A stretch of 28,044 nt of DNA from VAXT01 sp964591295 (GTDB lineage Bacteria > Actinomycetota > Thermoleophilia > Gaiellales > Gaiellaceae). A program made the translations under genes and the position numbers. Below, in pieces: positions 22,496 through 28,044 of this stretch. Numbering within the stretch: position 1 is the first letter of the stretch; the number at the start of each line of letters is the position of its first letter. Under the pieces are notes generated by a model, which searched no databases, was not told the DNA's origin, and was given only the letters and a program-made list of their open reading frames with translations. Where the stretch lies: the NCBI GenBank assembly GCA_964591295.1, contig CAZQAG010000025.1, positions 1-28,044 on the forward strand, written 5' to 3'.

Positions 22496-23352
22496 TCAGC
22501 CCTCGGCGAGCGCAGCAGCGATCCGGCGCCGTTCCGCCTTGCGAGCCTTCATCCGCCGCGGGTCGGGGACGGGCACCGACGCGAGCAGCGCCTTCGTGTA
22601 GTCGTGCGTGGGCCGCAGGTAGACCTCCTCGGCCGGCCCCGCCTCGACGATCTTCCCCGCCTGCATGACGGCAATTCGGTCGCTCATCGAGCGCACGACC
22701 GCGAGATCGTGGGCGATGAAGAGGTAGGTCAGCCCGAACTCCTCCTGGAGGTCCTTGAGCAGGTTCATGATCTGCGCCCGGATCGAGACGTCGAGAGCGG
22801 AAACGGGCTCGTCGCACACGATCAGCTTCGGTCCGAGCGCGATCGCACGCGCGATACCGATGCGCTGGCGCTGGCCGCCGGAGAACTCGTGCGGGTAGCG
22901 GTTCGTGAAGCCCGGGTCGAAGCCGACGACGTCGAGCAGGTGCCGCACCCGGTCGCGACGAGAGCGGCGCGTGCCGACGCCGTGCACGGTCAACGGCTCC
23001 GCAACGATGTCGCCGACGGTCATCCGCGGATCGAGCGACGAGTACGGATCCTGGAAGACGATCTGCATCTCGCGTCGCAGCCGGCGGACCTGCTCGCGGG
23101 AGAGCTCGGACAGCTCCTTCCCCATGAAGCGGACCGAGCCGCTCGTCGGCTTCTCGAGCAGAAGCACGCAGTAGCCAGTCGTCGACTTGCCCGATCCCGA
23201 CTCGCCCACGAGCCCGAGGGTCTCGCCTTCGGCGATCTCGAAGCTGACGCCGTCGACGGCCTTAACCACGTCGACCGAGCGCTCGATGACGAGGCCTTTC
23301 CGCACGGGAAAGTGCTTCGTCAGGTCGGTGACGACGAGCAGCGCCTCGCGCG

Positions 23353-23356
<4 letters not shown>
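22496..23356 (-). CDS. Oligopeptide/dipeptide ABC transporter ATPase (OppF/DppF type)
   Basis: The 286-residue protein has Walker A GLVGESGSGKSTTGYC, Q-loop MQIVFQDPYSSLDPRM, signature EFSGGQRQRIGIARA, Walker B LIVCDEPVSALDVS and H-loop LFIAHDLAVV. With its partner it powers peptide import from the cytoplasmic side. The GTG start overlaps the upstream ATPase stop (GTGA). At 286 residues it is a little shorter than the usual ~320, with the C-terminal oligopeptide region reduced to the PVPDPRRMKARK type motif. It is the last gene of the operon. Confidence 0.92.
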
Positions 23357-24368
<1,012 letters not shown>

Positions 24369-24369
<1 letters not shown>

Positions 24370-25298
24370 TATGTCTCCCTCGTTCGCGGATCGAGCGCGT
24401 CACGCAGCCCGTCGGCGACGAAGTTCGCGCACAGGACGAGCGTGGCGATGGCGACGCTCGGGATGACGATGACGTGCGTGTGGCTCCGGTACACCTCTCG
24501 CCCCTCCTGGGCCATCGACCCCCACGAGGCATCAGGCGGGTTGATGCCGAGGCCGATGAAGGAGAGGAACGCCTCCCCGAGGATCACGCCCGGCAGCTCA
24601 AGGAAGATGGCGATGATCAGCACGCCGAGCGTGTTCGGTATCAGGTGGCGCGCGAGGATCCGGTACCAGCGGGCCCCCACCGCCTTCGCGGCGCGCACGT
24701 AGTCGTTCTCCTTCAGGCTGATGATCTGGCCGCGCACGATCCGCGCAGCCGTGAACCAGCTGGCGACGGAGAGCGCGATCACCATCGTCCAGACGTTGAC
24801 GGTGCCGACGATGGCGAGCGTGATGATGGCGAAGGGCAGGTACGGCAGCCCGTACAGCGCGTCGAGGAAGCGCATCATCGCGTTGTCGAGCTTGCCTCCG
24901 ACGAAGCCCGAGAGAGCGCCGTACGTGAGCCCGATGAAGAGGATGGCGATCGTCGCGCCGAAGCCGATGCCGATCGAGATGCGCCCGCCGAGTGCGGTGC
25001 GGGTGAAGAGATCGCGGCCGAACTGGTCGGTGCCGAGCGGATGGCTCCAGCCGGGAGACTGGTAGGCGCTCGGGAAGTCGATCTTGTCCGGGTCGTAGGG
25101 CGAGAAGATCGGCACAAAGACGCAGTACGCGACGACCAGCAGGAAGACGACCGCGGCGGCGACGGCGGCGCGGTTGCGCATGTAGCGGCGCTGCGCGTCG
25201 CGCCAGAGGCTCGACTGGCGAATGGGCGCCCCGGCCGCGGGGTCGATGCCGGCCAGATCGCCTGCCCGGAGCTCCTGCTCGCGAGGGGGGACGACCAT
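24369..25298 (-). CDS. Oligopeptide/dipeptide ABC transporter permease (OppC/DppC type)
   Basis: The ATG at 25298 (MVVPPREQELRAGDL) gives 309 residues; the larger frame upstream overlaps the other permease gene. It has an N-terminal cytosolic tail, a first helix (AAVAAAVVFLLVVAYCVFVP), the OppC-type periplasmic block PSAYQSPGWSHPLGTDQFGR, five further helices, and the EAA loop VRAAKAVGARWYRILARHLI that docks on the ATPases. The start overlaps the OppB-type stop (TGATG) and the stop overlaps the next ATPase, so translation is coupled throughout. Confidence 0.92.
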
Positions 25299-26233
25299 CA
25301 GGTGCGGGCCTCCCTCGTCCTCGGATCGAGGAAGCCGTAGAGGATGTCCACCGCGAGGTTGGCGAGGACGACGACCATCGAGAGCAGCACCGTCAGCCCC
25401 ATCACGACGGAGTAGTCCCGGGCCGAGACCGCCGTGATGTAGTACCGGCCGATCCCCGGGATCGCGAAGATGTACTCGATGATGAACGAGCCCGTGATGA
25501 GGAAGCCGAGCAGCGGCCCCGCGGCCGTGACCACCGGGATCAGGGAGTTCCGCAGGACGTGGACGAGCACGACGCGGCGCCAGCGCAACCCTTTCGCCTT
25601 CGCCGTGCGCACGTAGTCCTGCTGCAGGGTCTCGAGCATCGTCCCGCGCACGAGCCGCGCGAAGTAGGCCATCGGTCCCAGGCCGAGCGCGATCGACGGC
25701 AGGATCTTGGCCCGCCAGCTCGCCCAGCCGCTCGTCGGCAGGTGGAAGATGTAGCCCCACTTCAGGGCGAAGAAGTAGATGAGCAGCGTGGCGACGAGGA
25801 AGCTCGGCACCGCGAAGCCGACGTTCGAGACGAACATCGCCGCGTAGTCGAAGAATGAGTTCGCGCGTAAGGCCGACAACACCCCCAGCGGAATGCCGAG
25901 CGCGATCGCAAAGACCATCGCCAGCAGCCCCAGCTCGAGCGACCGCGGGAAGTGCTCCTTGACGATGTCGTTCACGTCACGGTTCCGCAGGACGAGCGAC
26001 GGGCCGAGGTCGAACGTGAAGACGCCCTTGGCGTAGAGCGCGTACTGCACGTACCACGGCTGGTCGAGGTGGAACTTCCGCTCGAGGTTCGCCTGCACGG
26101 CCGGCGGGACGTTCCGCTCGGTGCGCCGGAACGGATTGCCCTGGATCTGCCGCATCATCAGGAACGTCATCAGGATGACGAGCAGGATCACGGGAATCGT
26201 CCACAGCATCCGCCTGACGACGAAGGCAGCCAC
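25298..26233 (-). CDS. Oligopeptide/dipeptide ABC transporter permease (OppB/DppB type)
   Basis: The GTG at 26233 begins VAAFVVRRMLWTIPVILLVI, the typical OppB first helix, in a 311-residue protein. Six membrane helices and the EAA loop YVRTAKAKGLRWRRVVLVHVLRN (read in two parts) are present, followed by the conserved GSFIIEYIFAIPGIG helix. The N-terminal periplasmic stretch between helices 1 and 2 (~30-100) is the family norm. It lies 93 bases after the binding-protein gene, with a hairpin in the gap. Confidence 0.92.
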   Translation of the reverse strand: MAAFVVRRMLWTIPVILLVILMTFLMMRQIQGNPFRRTERNVPPAVQANLERKFHLDQPWYVQYALYAKGVFTFDLGPSLVLRNRDVNDIVKEHFPRSLELGLLAMVFAIALGIPLGVLSALRANSFFDYAAMFVSNVGFAVPSFLVATLLIYFFALKWGYIFHLPTSGWASWRAKILPSIALGLGPMAYFARLVRGTMLETLQQDYVRTAKAKGLRWRRVVLVHVLRNSLIPVVTAAGPLLGFLITGSFIIEYIFAIPGIGRYYITAVSARDYSVVMGLTVLLSMVVVLANLAVDILYGFLDPRTREART

Positions 26234-26271
26234 GAGATCCTTATACCCGGGTCGGCGAGCTCAAGAACGAC

Positions 26272-26300
26272 CCAGGCGGGGCGACCCCTGCCCCGCCTGG
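26272..26300. terminator. Hairpin between binding protein and permease genes
   Basis: CCAGGCGGGGC (26272-26282) pairs perfectly with GCCCCGCCTGG (26290-26300) over GACCCCT. Hairpins at this place in importer operons protect or partly terminate transcripts, leaving more mRNA for the binding protein than for the membrane genes. Confidence 0.7.
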
Positions 26301-26326
26301 CTCTCTGGAAGCGCCGCGCACGGCGC

Positions 26327-27958
26327 CTACCCTTCGACCTTGACCTTCGTCAGGTCGACCTGATCGAGCAGGTTCAGGTTGTACGTGTCCTTGACCGACT
26401 GCCGCTCGAGCTGCGTGTACGTGTACCAGTAGATGGGCGCGATCGGGACGGCGCCGTTCTCACCGAGCAGCATCTGCTCGAGCTGTCCGTAGACCTTGTA
26501 GCGCTGAGCGTTGTCGGCGATCCCCCGCGCCTTCGCCACGAGGGCGTCGTACTTCTTGTCGCAGTAGTTCGTGTTGTTGTTGCCCGAGCCGCAGGTCCAC
26601 TGCTCGAGGAAGTTCATCGCGTCCACGTAGTCGCCGATCCAGCCGAGCCGGAACGCGTCGACTGCCTTGTTCGGCGGCGGCCCGAGGAACTCCAGGTACT
26701 GGGCGAACTCCTGCGCCTTCAGGGTGACGTCGATGCCCAGCTCCTTCCACTGCGCCTGGACGGTGACGGCGATCGCCTTGTGCGACGGGTCCTCGTTGTA
26801 CCAGAGCGTGATCTGCTTCTTCGGGTTCGGGACCTGCGCCATCAGCTCCTTGGCCTTTGCGAGGTCGCCCGACTCGGGCAGCCACGGCGAGTGCCGGTTG
26901 ATCGAGTCGAAGCCGGGCATGCCGGCCGGCGTGTAGCCGGTGGCCGACTCCTGGTCGGCCTGGGCGATGTTGTCGATGATCGACCGGTGGTCGATCGCGA
27001 GCGCCATCGCGCGGCGCTGGCGCACGTCCGGGATGTTCTTGACGTTGAAGCCGTAGTAGTAGGTCCCGAGCGCGGGGTACTTCTCGTACTCGGGCGTGTC
27101 CTTGAGGCGCGGGATCTCGTCAGGCGGGATCGTGCCCGTGACGTCGACCTCGCCGGCCTCGAACGACTGGACGGCGGTCGTGCCGTCCGAGATCATCCGG
27201 CCGTTGACGCGGTTGAGGCTGACCTCGTCGGCGTTGCGCCAGTCCTGCCACTTGACGAGGTCGATCCGCGAGTCGTGCTGCCAGCTCGCGAGCTTGAACG
27301 GGCCGTTGGTGACGATGTTCTTCGCCTCGGTCCACTTGTCGCCGTAGCGCTCCACCGCCTTGCGATTGACCGCGAGGAACGAGTGGTGCGCCAGCTGCTG
27401 CAGGAACCAGGGCTGCGGCGAGGTCAGCTTGACCTGGAGCGTGTCCGCGTCGAGCGCCTTGACCCCGACCTTGTCGCCCAGCGCGTCGCAGTCCGCCTTG
27501 CACGAGCTGTACGCCTCGGCACCGACGATGCCCGAGAACTGGTACGCGTAGTCGGCCGCGAGCTCGGGCGACATCGTCCGCTTCCACGAGTACTCGAAGT
27601 CGTTCGCGGTGACGAGATCGCCGTTCGTCCAGCGGCCGTCCGAGCGGAGCTTGAAGGTGATCGTCTTCCCGCCGTCGCTCTTCTGCCAGCTCTCGGCGAG
27701 GTTGGGGACCGGGTTCAGGTTCTCGTCGAGCTTGACGAGCGGGTCCATGATGTTCAGCAGGATGTTGGCCGAGGTCGTGTCGCTCGCGAGCCCCGGGTCG
27801 AGCGAGGGTGGCTCTGTTCCCCAGTTGACGGTGATCGCGTTCCCGCCACCCTTGCCGCTCTTCGTCGAGCTCCCGCCGCAGGCTGCGACCAGGAGCGCCG
27901 CGAAGACGACGAGGGCGACGAGGCCAAGCCCAGCCTTCCGGTAGCTCATCGTGTGCAT
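26327..27958 (-). CDS. Peptide ABC transporter substrate-binding lipoprotein (SBP family 5)
   Basis: The 543-residue protein has a lipoprotein signal (MHTMSYRKAGLGLVALVVFA, then LLVAACGG with the lipobox Cys near residue 28), so it is anchored to the outer face of the membrane. The family-5 signature starts at WGTEPPSLDPGLASDTTSAN, with YEPL-like IMDPLVKLDENLNPVPNLAESW, FKLRSDGRWTNGDLVTANDF and later KELMAQVPNPKKQITLWYNE. DppA/OppA-type proteins bind di- to oligopeptides, but related ones bind other solutes. A GGGAGAGGGATCC ribosome site supports the first ATG at 27958. It is the first gene of the operon; the promoter should lie between 27959 and the right edge, where I see no other gene. Confidence 0.92.
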   Translation of the reverse strand: MHTMSYRKAGLGLVALVVFAALLVAACGGSSTKSGKGGGNAITVNWGTEPPSLDPGLASDTTSANILLNIMDPLVKLDENLNPVPNLAESWQKSDGGKTITFKLRSDGRWTNGDLVTANDFEYSWKRTMSPELAADYAYQFSGIVGAEAYSSCKADCDALGDKVGVKALDADTLQVKLTSPQPWFLQQLAHHSFLAVNRKAVERYGDKWTEAKNIVTNGPFKLASWQHDSRIDLVKWQDWRNADEVSLNRVNGRMISDGTTAVQSFEAGEVDVTGTIPPDEIPRLKDTPEYEKYPALGTYYYGFNVKNIPDVRQRRAMALAIDHRSIIDNIAQADQESATGYTPAGMPGFDSINRHSPWLPESGDLAKAKELMAQVPNPKKQITLWYNEDPSHKAIAVTVQAQWKELGIDVTLKAQEFAQYLEFLGPPPNKAVDAFRLGWIGDYVDAMNFLEQWTCGSGNNNTNYCDKKYDALVAKARGIADNAQRYKVYGQLEQMLLGENGAVPIAPIYWYTYTQLERQSVKDTYNLNLLDQVDLTKVKVEG

Positions 27959-28044
27959 CGGATCCCTCTCCCTTTCGTGCTCGAATTCATCGCCTGAATC
28001 GCCGGCGATATCCGCAAGCTCCGCCTCGGCGATTCTCAGCAGGT

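Noticed and set aside
25952..27997. Plus-strand frame of 681 codons
   Set aside because: Antisense to the substrate-binding protein and permease genes; composition is Val/Arg/Asp/Glu-rich as usual for GC-rich shadows.

Overview
The window is GC-rich, tightly packed bacterial DNA with frequent GTG starts and stop/start overlaps. Its gene content (ECF sigma factor, SAM-I riboswitch ahead of a homocysteine methyltransferase/MTHFR fusion, secreted beta-helix protein ending in a PASTA domain) points to a high-GC actinobacterial lineage, possibly Thermoleophilia/Gaiellales. That placement is inference from gene style, not from a marker gene.

Layout. (1) 1-5681: two divergent secreted proteins. On the minus strand is a very large surface protein of at least 1349 residues, open at the left edge, with a signal peptide, about 13 tandem ~53-residue repeats, and seven FG-GAP/VCBS repeats between polyproline linkers. 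On the plus strand is a right-handed beta-helix protein with a ~30-proline linker and a C-terminal PASTA domain. (2) 5690-6560: an integration scar. The first 33 codons of a class III cyclase overlap the start codon of a RusA-like resolvase gene, and the 3' half of a tRNA-Lys follows. (3) 6784-10103: housekeeping genes: a GFA-fold protein, a DUF1361 membrane protein, a MobA-like nucleotidyltransferase and an MFS transporter fused to a cyclic-nucleotide-binding domain. (4) 10208-13664: a six-gene minus-strand operon (84-aa protein, ECF sigma factor, 83-aa protein, cyclodeaminase-like protein, cytoplasmic subtilase, GAF protein) facing a 58-aa acidic repeat peptide. (5) 13773-17582: an SDR oxidoreductase, a 0.77-kb intergenic stretch filled with hairpins, a SAM-I riboswitch, a bifunctional homocysteine methyltransferase/MTHFR and an NTF2-like protein.

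(6) 17600-22471 is the accessory region and the most interesting part. An intact tRNA-Asp is followed by a 45-bp exact copy of its 3' end at 19264-19308 and a 17-bp partial copy at 18500-18516. These bracket a frameshifted sulfotransferase remnant and an ~0.8-kb unit that carries one HNH-like gene plus three 12-mer repeats beside the right copy. Next to the right junction lie qatC- and qatD-like genes of the Qat anti-phage system. qatA is missing, and only a possible 66-codon tail of qatB precedes qatC. Where the rest should be there is an IS110-type transposase fragment, a 78-bp palindromic element and a histidine-kinase gene cut off at its H-box. The region reads as a tRNA-anchored defence island that has partly decayed.

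(7) 22496-27958: a complete five-gene oligopeptide/dipeptide ABC importer operon on the minus strand: lipoprotein binding protein, two permeases and two ATPases. A strong hairpin lies after the binding-protein gene, and the other four genes overlap end to end.
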